From Desulfuromonadaceae bacterium (GTDB lineage Bacteria; Desulfobacterota; Desulfuromonadia; Desulfuromonadales; Geopsychrobacteraceae): 17,103 nucleotides of DNA. The DNA lies in the NCBI GenBank assembly GCA_030639985.1, contig DAOWKG010000325.1:1-17103 (forward strand). The letters are read 5' to 3'. The position numbers were made by a program, and so were the translations under genes. Every line of letters begins with the position of its first letter. Positions within the stretch are counted from its first letter, which is position 1. The notes beneath the pieces were generated by a model. That model did no database searches. It saw only the letters and a list, made by a program, of their open reading frames with translations, and was not told where the DNA came from. Shown piece after piece: positions 6,640 through 14,426 of this stretch.

Positions 6640-8303
6640 GACAACTGCTCCTGTGCCCACACTGCCAGTTTTTCGCGAAAGATTTTAGCATTGTGACGGA
6701 TATCGACGGGAAAACTTCGGTGCACTAAAACGGTTTCGATATTATTCGTGAGTTGGTTAGACTTGGCGATATTTTTTAAATCGGCGATGATTGCGTTCTG
6801 CTCGTCAGCTTGCACTCCTGCTTCCAATTCGACACAAATAACGGGCTGTTTTTGCCCCGCAATCACGCAACCCACCAATGCGGTGCGATATACCTTGGCA
6901 TGAGTGTTAAAAACTGCCTCACATGGAATGGTGAACAGGGTTTCAGTTGCCGTAACCACTCGATGCGCCTTACGACCACAAAACCAGATCCGTCCCTGCT
7001 CATCACGATAACCAAGGTCACCCATGCGGTGATAAAACTGATCATTTTTCGGGTCTATAATCTTGGCCAACCGAGTCGACTCATCGCGATTAAAATAACT
7101 TCTGGTAACTTGCGGCCCCTTGACCACAATTTCGCCAATTTCACCATCATTTATCGGCAGATCATCACACCAGAAACCGATTTCACCATCATCAATGCCG
7201 ATGATTTCGAGCTGAATTGATTTAACCGGCAAGCCGATACAGACTCCCATCCCCTTGTCGGTTGCATAACGGGTTTCCGCCAAAATAGTTGCACTGCCGA
7301 TGGAACAAACCGGTAACGATTCAGTCGCACCGTAGGGGGTGAAAACCTCGGCCTCAGAATTAAGCATCCCAACAAATTGCTCCAGAACTACAGCAGGAAC
7401 CGGTGCCCCCGCGGAAATTGCTCGCTTCAACGATGGCAACTTGATTTTGTTTTCATTACCATAATGGCCGACCCGGCGAATCAATGCGGGCGAACCAAAC
7501 ATGGTGGTAACCTCAAAACGTTTAATTGCTGCGATAATTTTTTGTGGGTCAACAGAGCCGGGGCGGGTAAAATCCATTTCAGGAATTACCGAAGTCATCC
7601 CCAGCGCCGGTGCAAACAGGGCAAACAAAGGAAAAGTTGGCAGATCAATCTCTCCCGGAATTATTTGATAAGCCTGCTGTAAAGCATCAACTTGAGCGGT
7701 AAAATTTCCGTGACTATAAACTGCCCCTTTAGGAACTCCAGTACTACCACTGGTAAATAAAATTGCTGCAGTATCATCCGCAGTCGCTTGAAAAATATCG
7801 TACCGGTGATCGGCAGCAACAGAAGCAAGTAGCTTGTCAAGAGTTGTTCCACCCCAAAACCAGCGTGAACCAACTGTCAGAATTGTTTTGATGGTATCTT
7901 TTCCCCAACAAAACAATAGTCGGGCTATTTGTGCCTTGGGAATACCAATAAATGCCTCGGGTGCCGCTTCGGCAAGACAAACCTTGAGGTTTTTAATCCC
8001 CATACCGGGATCAATCAGTACCGGTACGGCACCAACTTTAAACAACGCAAACGTAAGGGCAAAAAAATCGAGGCTGGGATTAACCATTAAGACGGTACGG
8101 ACACCACGGCTGATCCCGATTGATTCAAGTCCAGCAGCAATGCGATTACTCTGCTGGTCAAGTTCAGCGTAGCTATAACTCTGATAAAGGGGCTGCTTAT
8201 TCTTATCACTCTTGTAAGGGAAATGTACCGCTGCAGTTTCAGGTTGTCGCGCTGCCATCAAAGGTAAATGAGAGGCAATGTTGAAATTTTTAGGGGCAGA
8301 CAT
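6636..8303 (-). CDS. oleC: OleC, beta-lactone synthetase (AMP-forming ligase family)
   Basis: A 555-aa ANL-superfamily enzyme. Family work shows that OleC activates the 2-alkyl-3-hydroxy acid with ATP and closes it to a beta-lactone, rather than making a CoA ester. Motifs are the P-loop FTSGSTGVPKG (183-193), YGATES (324-329), GDLGYRD (428-434) and FCGRKAHRV (441-449). Next comes the OleC-like segment IPCEAVFN (459-466), in the region where acyl-CoA synthetases keep a different C-terminal hinge. It starts 3 bp after the oleB stop (TAATTTATG), with AGG within the end of oleB. It overlaps oleD by 4 nt. The tight packing implies coupled translation of B, C and D. Confidence 0.94.
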   Translation of the reverse strand: MSAPKNFNIASHLPLMAARQPETAAVHFPYKSDKNKQPLYQSYSYAELDQQSNRIAAGLESIGISRGVRTVLMVNPSLDFFALTFALFKVGAVPVLIDPGMGIKNLKVCLAEAAPEAFIGIPKAQIARLLFCWGKDTIKTILTVGSRWFWGGTTLDKLLASVAADHRYDIFQATADDTAAILFTSGSTGVPKGAVYSHGNFTAQVDALQQAYQIIPGEIDLPTFPLFALFAPALGMTSVIPEMDFTRPGSVDPQKIIAAIKRFEVTTMFGSPALIRRVGHYGNENKIKLPSLKRAISAGAPVPAVVLEQFVGMLNSEAEVFTPYGATESLPVCSIGSATILAETRYATDKGMGVCIGLPVKSIQLEIIGIDDGEIGFWCDDLPINDGEIGEIVVKGPQVTRSYFNRDESTRLAKIIDPKNDQFYHRMGDLGYRDEQGRIWFCGRKAHRVVTATETLFTIPCEAVFNTHAKVYRTALVGCVIAGQKQPVICVELEAGVQADEQNAIIADLKNIAKSNQLTNNIETVLVHRSFPVDIRHNAKIFREKLAVWAQEQLS

Positions 8304-8306
8304 AAA

Positions 8307-9224
8307 TTACCTGTCAGTAGTTGAAAGGCGATTGTCGTGCAAAAACTTCCTGATTAGTGGCAAAACTTCTTCTTTAGCATCTTCGAGAATATAGTGCCCA
8401 CAATCGGTAAATGAATGAACCTTTGCCTGGGGAAAACGTTTTTGCCATTCAGCCAGAAAAACGATATCAAAAACAAAATCAAGTTCCCCCCAGCAAATTA
8501 TCATTGGTAGCTTGTTAAACTGATCCAGTCCCGCTTCTACCTCACTAATCAAATCGTAGCCCCGATCGTCCGGACTTAAGGGGATATCCTGAATAAATCG
8601 CAACGTCGCTACCCGGTGTTGCCAATTATCGTACGGGCTACAATACATTTTGCGCAACTCAGGTTTCAGCCGTTGCCGTTTACAACCGACCCAAGCGGCA
8701 CCACGGGCAAAAGCATTAAATCCCTGCACCAAAAATGAACCCAACTGGGTATCACGACATAATTTAAGGGCATAAGGGAATTTTTTAGCGGCAGGCAAAT
8801 GAAAAGCGGCGGTATTAAGAATTACCAGCCGGGCAACTTTTTCGGGATGACGAGCTGCCCATGCCATGCCAATCATTCCGCCCCAATCGTGAACCACCAG
8901 AGTGATTTTTCGTTTTAACTTCAAACTTGTTAACAGCGCATCAAGGTCATCGACCCGCTGCTGTAACGAAAAAGTATATTGAGAATCGACTGGTTTGTCA
9001 GAAAGTCCACAGCCTATATGATCAGGGACAATAACCCGATAATCACTACGCAACTCACGCACCAGGTTGCGGTAATAAAATGACCAGGATGGATTGCCAT
9101 GTACCATCACCACCGGATCACCTTTACCTTCATCAAGGTAGTGATATTTAAGGCCGTTGAGGTCGAGGTAGTTACTTTTGAAGGGGTATTCTGATTTGAA
9201 TTGAGGAGTTTCTAGCACGATCAA
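8307..9224 (-). CDS. oleB: OleB, beta-lactone decarboxylase (haloalkane dehalogenase-like alpha/beta hydrolase)
   Basis: An approximately 305-aa alpha/beta hydrolase. OleB proteins split the beta-lactone from OleC into a cis-olefin and CO2. HGNPSWSF (42-49) is the oxyanion loop. VHDWGG (111-116) carries the nucleophile Asp113, as in haloalkane dehalogenases. GELDFVFD (246-253) supplies an acid, and DCGHYILED (274-282) supplies His277. The longest frame starts at a TTG (9224), with an in-frame stop just upstream. A GTG at 9218 is the alternative, and neither has a strong binding site. Outside this cluster the same sequence could be called a haloalkane dehalogenase. Gene order makes OleB far more likely. 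Confidence 0.91.
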   Translation of the reverse strand: MIVLETPQFKSEYPFKSNYLDLNGLKYHYLDEGKGDPVVMVHGNPSWSFYYRNLVRELRSDYRVIVPDHIGCGLSDKPVDSQYTFSLQQRVDDLDALLTSLKLKRKITLVVHDWGGMIGMAWAARHPEKVARLVILNTAAFHLPAAKKFPYALKLCRDTQLGSFLVQGFNAFARGAAWVGCKRQRLKPELRKMYCSPYDNWQHRVATLRFIQDIPLSPDDRGYDLISEVEAGLDQFNKLPMIICWGELDFVFDIVFLAEWQKRFPQAKVHSFTDCGHYILEDAKEEVLPLIRKFLHDNRLSTTDR

Positions 9225-9278
9225 GATATCTCACTTATACGGATTGACAACAACAATATTCTAACAAAACCAAAAGGT

Positions 9279-9298
9279 AGCGGGGTTGCGGCCCCGCT
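9279..9298. other. GC-rich hairpin upstream of oleB
   Basis: AGCGGGG (9279-9285) pairs with CCCCGCT (9292-9298) around a 6-nt loop. On the minus strand it is followed by ACCTTTTGGTTTTG, which is T-rich but not an uninterrupted U tract. It could be a weak terminator or attenuator between oleA and oleB, or part of the structured element beside it. Confidence 0.5.
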
Positions 9299-9332
9299 CG
9301 GCGGCGTCACACGGGAAGAAAAATCTAATCCC

Positions 9333-9457
9333 ATGGCTAAGCAAAAAAATCAATCTGCAAGGCGGGGTAGTTTTTCGTGGGCGCAGACATACATCGGTAT
9401 GTCAAGATCATGAAAAACTGCACCAACACCGCAGATTGAAGAATTTTGCAACGCCAT
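9333..9457. repeat. Long imperfect palindrome filling the oleA-oleB gap
   Basis: The two halves are inverted copies of each other. ATGGC (9333-9337), GCAAAA (9341-9346), CAATCTGC (9351-9358), AGTTTTTCGTG (9369-9379) and GACATAC (9386-9392) face GTATGTC (9397-9403), CATGAAAAACT (9409-9419), GCAGATTG (9431-9438), TTTTGC (9444-9449) and GCCAT (9453-9457). The loop is ATCG. The right end reaches the first base of the oleA stop codon. On the minus strand the inner hairpin, closed by CAATCTGC/GCAGATTG, is followed by ATTTTTTTGC, so it could terminate or attenuate transcription after oleA. The form resembles multicopy intergenic repeats, but copy number cannot be judged from one window. Confidence 0.65.
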
Positions 9458-10500
9458 TACCATTGAATTGCTAGCATAAGACAATTTAGACCACTGCCGA
9501 TACCAAGGAATCCGACCAGATCACCGGGGCGTAATTCATCCCGCTCTTTGGCTATTGCTGCTGTAATCGGCAGCGATACCGTTCCCATATTACCGAGAAA
9601 CTCAAAGGTCGGGAAATCTTTAGCCGGATCAACGCCGATGGTTTGTAAAATCAATTTTTGATGCGCTTCACCAACCTGATGGCAAATAACCTTGTCAATT
9701 CTATCAGCGGTGATTCCGAGTTCTTGAGAAAAAGCATCCCAAGTGCGTTTTCCAAGTTCAACCCCATGCTTCATCACGGCAACGGCATCGGTCTGCATAT
9801 AGGGAACGTGGTTTTCTGGTGATTTCGTATTGATTCCCCAACGACAGAGCTGGTGATGTTCAGGTTCGGCGATATTTACCCCTCCCAACAACTTGGGACG
9901 ACGAGAGGGTGAAAATGAACCATCGGTCAACAGCACCGCAGCAGCACCAGAACCACCCGTCAAAGTGGCAATTGAGGTGGTAAATAGTTCCATGGTTGGA
10001 TGATCCAGCATTTGCTGAATCATGATTTCGTTGATTTCTCGGGAACTTTCGCAAGCGACCACCAAACCAGCACGGATTTGCCCCAATTCAATCCGGTTGG
10101 CGATATCAAGGACACCATTAAGCACCCCGAGACAAGCATTGGAAGTATCATAAATCGCTGCATTACCATGGACACCAAGGGCTGCCGCAACCTGACAAGC
10201 AGTTGCCGGTTCAAAATGTTCACGGCAAACCCCGGCATAAACTACTGCACCAATATCATCGGGTGAAATATTACGTTCCTGCAATGCCTTCCTGGCCGCA
10301 GCAATCGCCCCATGAGATACAGGAGTGTTCGGTTTCCACCAGCGGCGCTCCCGAATTCCCGTCAAGGCTTCTAATTGTCCTGGAGCAATATGCAATGTCT
10401 CGTACATCGGCAACAATCTATTTTCCAATTCTGCCGAGGTAATAACAATAGGAGCCAGTTCATAGCCCACCGATTCAATGTATACTCTTGAATATTTCAT
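9457..10500 (-). CDS. oleA: OleA, head-to-head acyl-condensing thiolase-fold enzyme
   Basis: A 347-aa KAS-III-like protein. OleA joins two fatty acyl chains (as CoA thioesters in studied cases) by non-decarboxylative Claisen condensation to a 2-alkyl-3-keto acid. The catalytic triad is visible: C123 in NACLG, H274 in ICHQVGEAHQK and N304 in FLGNMGTVSLP. Glu97 in CREHFEPAT (92-100) corresponds to the extra glutamate that distinguishes OleA from ordinary FabH. GIGSGLNC (333-340) is the C-terminal glycine-rich loop. It lies 162 bp downstream of the M48 protease gene, with a candidate promoter between. It is separated from oleB by 232 bp, so it may be controlled independently of oleBCD. The ribosome binding site is weak (GAAAGAAATAG before ATG). 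Confidence 0.94.
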   Translation of the reverse strand: MKYSRVYIESVGYELAPIVITSAELENRLLPMYETLHIAPGQLEALTGIRERRWWKPNTPVSHGAIAAARKALQERNISPDDIGAVVYAGVCREHFEPATACQVAAALGVHGNAAIYDTSNACLGVLNGVLDIANRIELGQIRAGLVVACESSREINEIMIQQMLDHPTMELFTTSIATLTGGSGAAAVLLTDGSFSPSRRPKLLGGVNIAEPEHHQLCRWGINTKSPENHVPYMQTDAVAVMKHGVELGKRTWDAFSQELGITADRIDKVICHQVGEAHQKLILQTIGVDPAKDFPTFEFLGNMGTVSLPITAAIAKERDELRPGDLVGFLGIGSGLNCLMLAIQW

Positions 10501-10537
10501 CTATTTCTTTCAACTGTCATTCTGAAATTTGATTAGT

Positions 10538-10554
10538 TTAATCATGTCGATTAA
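10538..10554. promoter_or_regulatory. Palindromic operator candidate in the oleA leader
   Basis: TTAATC (10538-10543) and GATTAA (10549-10554) are perfect inverted copies around ATGTC. AGTTTAATC/GATTAACT extends the match with one bulged base. It lies downstream of the candidate oleA promoter, between promoter and start codon, where a repressor could block elongation. AT-rich palindromes of this size also arise by chance. Confidence 0.3.
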
Positions 10555-10580
10555 CTTAAGATTTTCAGGTCGTGGTATCT

Positions 10581-10608
10581 CATATACTGATTCAAGAACC
10601 AAAATCAA
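10581..10608 (-). promoter_or_regulatory. Candidate sigma-70 promoter for oleA
   Basis: On the minus strand TTGATT (10608-10603) is followed after 16 nt by TATATG (10586-10581). This would place the start near 10575 and give a leader of about 75 nt before oleA. The match is moderate and the region is AT-rich, so the call is tentative. Confidence 0.35.
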
Positions 10609-10662
10609 TTCTAAAATTACCCACAGTAATAATTTTTACCGATTTGTCGTCTAATAATAAAC

Positions 10663-11904
10663 CTATTTTCTATTAGAAACCGCTTTCATTGCCACCAGAC
10701 GCTGATGCAAACTTGGATGTGAATAGTGGAAAAACACGTAAGCCGGATGGGGAGTCAAATTACTCAGATGATTGAGTGATAGCTTTTTAAGTGCATCCCC
10801 AAGTGCTTTGCCACTAAAGCTCGTGGCAGCAAAATCGTCGGCTTGATATTCATTTTTTCGTGACCAGACGTTCATCAACAAACCAGTAAGCAGCGAGACC
10901 GGACTATACAATAAACTGAAAGCGACCAACCCGACATGGAAAACTGCTGAATCGACCCCCAAAGCCTGCGAAAAAACTGCTTGTTCGAGAAATATGGACA
11001 AAAGATAAAACAACACCCCCATCTGAATGATGGATACGATAATTCCCTGCAAGGTGTGCTTCTTTTTGTAGTGACCAATTTCGTGAGCCAGTACCGCCAC
11101 TACCTCGGCAACCGTCAGATCGTTGATCAGGGTGTCAAATAATACGATCCGTTTTTTACTCCCCAACCCGGTAAAATAGGCATTTGCTTTGGTCGAACGT
11201 TTAGACCCATCAAGGACAAAGATATCTTTGACCGAAAAATCAACGGTTGCAGCAAAATCCTCGATAGCTGTTTTAAGTTCCCCATCTTCCAGTTCAGTCT
11301 GCTTATTAAATAAGGGGACAATCAGTTGGGAATAAAACATCGAAAAAAACAGACTGATACCACCAACCAACAGCCAGGCATAAATCCAGAACATATCGGT
11401 TGTCTGGTAGTAAAACCAAGTGATTATAGACAACACCGACCCACCAAGAACAGCCAGCAACAGCCAACCCTTGATCTTGTCGGCGACAAACAGTTTGCCA
11501 TTGATCTTATTAAAACCAAACCGCTCTTCGATCACAAAAGTCTTATACAACTGAAACGGTATACTCACTATATCCTGCGCCATAACCAGTAACCCGAAAA
11601 AAATCAGCGCCTGAATAATGGGACTGGCAGTAACTCCAGCCGCAAAGTTGTGGACGTAGGAAAACCCTGACAGCGACAAAAAGATAAGTAATACTAACAG
11701 GCTGAAGGTTGAACTGATCAACGTAAAGCGGGTGTTAGTTTTTTGATATAATTGTTGGGCATCATATTTCTGCTGATCGTATAATCCCATCAAATCATGC
11801 GGAATAGCCTGCCCCATACAGCTGGCATTGAGGCCATCGAGGATCCGTTCAAGAGCGTAATCAAAAATCAAAATTGCAATAATAAGATAAAATATCAGTG
11901 TCAT
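10663..11904 (-). CDS. M48-family Ste24/CAAX-type membrane zinc metalloprotease
   Basis: A 413-aa multi-pass inner-membrane protease. The zinc site is HEIGH (274-278, with His274, Glu275 and His278), and the third ligand is Glu352 in SRKNEYQADDFA. Hydrophobic segments lie near 2-18, 60-80, 96-116, 146-166, 172-196, 285-308 and 322-345, the plan of Ste24/CAAX prenyl protease 1 rather than the shorter HtpX. VFFHYSHPSLHQRL near the C-terminus (about 391-404) matches the family's conserved end. Bacterial members are thought to act in membrane-protein quality control, since bacteria have few prenylated CAAX substrates. It starts 28 bp after the small CxxC gene and precedes oleA. A role linked to hydrocarbon-laden membranes is speculative. 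Confidence 0.92.
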   Translation of the reverse strand: MTLIFYLIIAILIFDYALERILDGLNASCMGQAIPHDLMGLYDQQKYDAQQLYQKTNTRFTLISSTFSLLVLLIFLSLSGFSYVHNFAAGVTASPIIQALIFFGLLVMAQDIVSIPFQLYKTFVIEERFGFNKINGKLFVADKIKGWLLLAVLGGSVLSIITWFYYQTTDMFWIYAWLLVGGISLFFSMFYSQLIVPLFNKQTELEDGELKTAIEDFAATVDFSVKDIFVLDGSKRSTKANAYFTGLGSKKRIVLFDTLINDLTVAEVVAVLAHEIGHYKKKHTLQGIIVSIIQMGVLFYLLSIFLEQAVFSQALGVDSAVFHVGLVAFSLLYSPVSLLTGLLMNVWSRKNEYQADDFAATSFSGKALGDALKKLSLNHLSNLTPHPAYVFFHYSHPSLHQRLVAMKAVSNRK

Positions 11905-11932
11905 AATTTAGTTCGGCAATTAATTGAATCGG

Positions 11933-12130
11933 CTACCAAAAAGTATCCAGTTTTTTCTTCACCAATGGGCGGGGGTTATGAAGGGATTCAGGAAAGTCAG
12001 CTGTTAAGCCACATTTACCGCATACAACTGTTGGGTTATTTGAACGGCGATCAATTTCTTCCATTAGCCCTTGGGCACGTAATTCACACATTTTCACACG
12101 ATCAAGATTGGTTATTTCCATTTTTGTCAT
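11933..12130 (-). CDS. Small CxxC protein, function unknown
   Basis: A 65-aa ORF with a protein-like composition. A charged helical N-terminus (LDRVKMCELRAQGLMEEIDR, 9-28) is followed by VVCGKCG (36-42) and a short NPRPL motif (52-56). I recall similar short proteins with a CxxCG...NPRPL core from Desulfuromonadota genomes, but cannot verify that here. The CxxC pair could bind zinc or be redox-active. The second Cys/His pair that would complete a zinc knuckle is represented only by His51. The start is ATG 12130 or the in-frame ATG three codons later, and neither has a clear ribosome binding site. The gene fits neatly between the diguanylate cyclase and the M48 protease on the same strand, which supports it being real. 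Confidence 0.62.
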   Translation of the reverse strand: MTKMEITNLDRVKMCELRAQGLMEEIDRRSNNPTVVCGKCGLTADFPESLHNPRPLVKKKLDTFW

Positions 12131-12176
12131 TAGTCGAGAATATGCGAATGAACATTGTTGGTCAATATGAAATACA

Positions 12177-13907
12177 TTAAGAAAATACGGTATCTACCGT
12201 GGACTGTTTTTTTAATGCGTCCTTATGGTGGTACATATTGCTATCTGCAACAATCAGTAAATCCTTAGCATTGTCAGCATCCTCGGGAAAATAAGCGGTA
12301 CCAATAGCCCCGCCAAGATTGGTAGTGGTCGTTTTAGTAACTTGTAACGGAGCAGAAAGGGCCTTTTCGATATTATTTCTGATTATGGCCAAGGCTTCGT
12401 TGGTGATGATATTTTCCGTAATCACAACAAATTCATCACCAGCATAGCGGGCGACCAAATCATCCTCACGCACATATTTACATAAGCGATAGGCAAACTC
12501 CATCAGTACCTTATCGCCGATATCATGCCCAAACCTGTCATTTATCGACTTAAAATCGTTAATATCGATAAACATGATGGCAAATGGTTTGTTGTTCTGT
12601 GGATATTGGCGAATGAGAGTATTAAGTTTTTGCTCAAACGCGTGGCGATTTGGTAATCCCGTCAAGTGGTCAGTCTGCAATCGGTGTTGCATTGCCTGAA
12701 AACATTTAGCTAGAGTACCAATTTCATCGTTACGGTGAATATTGAGGGGACTATCTTGTAAACCGCTACCAACTTGATTTACTGCAAGTGAAAGCTGTTT
12801 GAGGTCAAACGTTACCCAGCTAAAAATTCTCAATCCGATAAATACGACAACAATTGTTGCCAGCACCCCGAGGATAACTGTACGCATAATATTGGCACTG
12901 ATTCCCCCCATGAAATCGCGCTCTGGAAGAGCGACGATATTGATCCATTCTAGTCCAGCAGTATCCTTAAACATCGCAAAAGCAACATGGATATTGTCGC
13001 CATTAGTATCTGTAAAAATAAATGTTTCGGTTTTGCTCCCTGCCAATACCTGCGACAGCTTTGGCTGAATATTTTGATAGATCTCAGTCAAAAGAGGATA
13101 CCCGCTGGCCTCCGCACTTATACGAATATTGCTGCCTTCACTATTTTGTTTAACATTGGGACTATTGGAAGATGCGATTAGTAAGCCGTTTGGCTCTAAA
13201 ATAAAAGCTTCCCCATTGGCAGAGATATCAAGATTACCAATAAAATCGTTCAATGCGCGCAATGGCATATCGGTAGCAACAACTCCCTGCATGTTACCAA
13301 ATTGGTCCAGTACGCGCCGGGCTCTGGTTGCAACCAAATCGTGAGTACCAAAATCGATATAAACTGCGGTCCAAATATCACTATTTGTTTCCTGTGCAGC
13401 CTGAAACCATGGTCGTTGACGCGGGTCAAAAAAGTTTTTCTCAAGTGATTGGAATTGCAAGGCGCCATTAATACCATCAATTGAGTAACGTTTACGGTGT
13501 TCGCTGGCTTGATATTTTAGTCGCAACTCACCCCGCTCATAGGAATGTCGATAAAGGCCAATAGCTTGCCCTTTGAGATTGCCATAATAAACATAGTTGT
13601 TAGGGTCAATGTGGAGTGATGTCGCAATCCAGAAACGGGTACGAATATTATTAAAGTCGGGCTCAATATCTTCAGGTGCCAACATACCATTAGGAAAAGC
13701 AGCTTCCAAAGTAGCAACCGAGCCGACCACATGCCGATCGATCGCCTGACCGATACGACTGACTGTCTCCGTTAATAAGTGCTCCGATACGGTTAAAACT
13801 GCCCGACTTCCAGCAACATAGGAAAGCCCCCCGATGGAAACAGCAAGGACAATAACCAACGCAATGTAGGGGAGAATAAGAGCAGTACGTAAAGAAGGGT
13901 TTTTCAT
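12177..13907 (-). CDS. Membrane sensor diguanylate cyclase (dCache-HAMP-GGDEF)
   Basis: A 576-aa protein predicted to make cyclic di-GMP from two GTP in response to a periplasmic signal. The first membrane helix is about 9-32. The periplasmic region 35-335 contains Cache-type motifs (RQRPWFQAA at 163-171, DIWTAVYIDFGTHDLVATRA at 177-196 and GVVATDM at 208-214). A second helix (about 340-361) leads to a HAMP-like linker (362-412). The GGDEF domain follows, with DHLTGLPNR (413-421), the signature AGDEF (489-493) and the closing YFPEDA...ADSNMYHHK. RxxD (R480-D483) is the product-inhibition site, placed as usual before the signature. Ala replaces the first Gly, a variant often still active. An AAGG element precedes the ATG. 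There is no EAL domain. The ligand and targets are unknown. Confidence 0.93.
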   Translation of the reverse strand: MKNPSLRTALILPYIALVIVLAVSIGGLSYVAGSRAVLTVSEHLLTETVSRIGQAIDRHVVGSVATLEAAFPNGMLAPEDIEPDFNNIRTRFWIATSLHIDPNNYVYYGNLKGQAIGLYRHSYERGELRLKYQASEHRKRYSIDGINGALQFQSLEKNFFDPRQRPWFQAAQETNSDIWTAVYIDFGTHDLVATRARRVLDQFGNMQGVVATDMPLRALNDFIGNLDISANGEAFILEPNGLLIASSNSPNVKQNSEGSNIRISAEASGYPLLTEIYQNIQPKLSQVLAGSKTETFIFTDTNGDNIHVAFAMFKDTAGLEWINIVALPERDFMGGISANIMRTVILGVLATIVVVFIGLRIFSWVTFDLKQLSLAVNQVGSGLQDSPLNIHRNDEIGTLAKCFQAMQHRLQTDHLTGLPNRHAFEQKLNTLIRQYPQNNKPFAIMFIDINDFKSINDRFGHDIGDKVLMEFAYRLCKYVREDDLVARYAGDEFVVITENIITNEALAIIRNNIEKALSAPLQVTKTTTTNLGGAIGTAYFPEDADNAKDLLIVADSNMYHHKDALKKQSTVDTVFS

Positions 13908-14056
13908 GTAGTGCCTTGAGGGTCGTTAGCAAAAAAACGTTCTATTTCTCATAAGCATGTCATGTTTTTCAGGTTTTTACTAGGAGTCTGTCTGGCTTTA
14001 CAATAAATCTGCTACGAAAAAGCTGGTCTGGTGCATCCCCCACCGATCCTAGATAC

Positions 14057-14404
14057 TCACTTTAGCGGAATAGAAATATTCACTTTGCCCCCATCAATTT
14101 TTTCAACGAGGCCTTGCTTTTCCTTATCAACCAAAACTTCACCACTGATTTCTATTTTACGCTTCTGATTAGCTGCATTTACAATTTCTGGGGGTGGTTC
14201 AGCAAGGAGATTTTGATCATGGTCATCAAGCTTCTTAAAATGTTCAGCAGAAATATCAAGATCTATGCTGGTTGGTGGTGGTTCAGTATTTTGTTGAACC
14301 GGTTGCAGATCTGCTGGAGCACAGACTTTTTCTTGCTCTGCCTGACACGCAAACAACGTTAAGCTGATAACTATGCTGAAAAATAGTTTTAAAAAAGAAT
14401 CCAT
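14057..14404 (-). CDS. Small predicted lipoprotein, function unknown
   Basis: A 115-aa protein with a short hydrophobic signal peptide and lipobox LFAC, with Cys20 as the predicted lipidation site. The mature part is hydrophilic, with a Pro/Gln-rich stretch (about 29-45), an acidic-basic segment and a C-terminus (VEKIDGGKVNISIPLK) that looks like beta strands. I recognise no family. It starts 22 bp after the stop codon of the PUFA-synthase gene, with GGGAG about 10 nt before its ATG. It may therefore be co-transcribed with the pfa operon and reach the periplasm or outer membrane. Confidence 0.7.
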   Translation of the reverse strand: MDSFLKLFFSIVISLTLFACQAEQEKVCAPADLQPVQQNTEPPPTSIDLDISAEHFKKLDDHDQNLLAEPPPEIVNAANQKRKIEISGEVLVDKEKQGLVEKIDGGKVNISIPLK

Positions 14405-14426
14405 AAACTTAGAACTCCCATTTATT

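Noticed and set aside
6810..7220. 136-aa plus-strand open frame within oleC
   Set aside because: It is antisense to the adenylate-forming core of OleC, has no recognisable motif and has a low-complexity composition.
8307..9224. Haloalkane dehalogenase function for the alpha/beta hydrolase
   Set aside because: The catalytic Asp and fold match that family, but it is flanked by oleA and oleC, and OleB proteins belong to the same superfamily. OleB is the simpler reading.
9286..9474. 62-aa plus-strand open frame in the oleA-oleB gap
   Set aside because: It runs through the long palindrome and into the oleA coding end. The structure explains the sequence better than a protein does.
11797..12180. 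127-aa plus-strand open frame over the small CxxC gene
   Set aside because: It overlaps the start of the M48 gene and the whole CxxC gene in antisense. The minus-strand products are clearly more protein-like.
13908..14056. Cyclic di-GMP riboswitch upstream of the diguanylate cyclase
   Set aside because: I looked for GEMM-type conserved blocks on the minus strand and found none. The 149-bp gap shows only AT-rich sequence and a weak CTAGGA...TCCTAG pairing.
14000..14056. Terminator after the lipoprotein gene
   Set aside because: GGTG...CACC followed at a distance by CTTTTT has too short a stem and a spacer before the T run.
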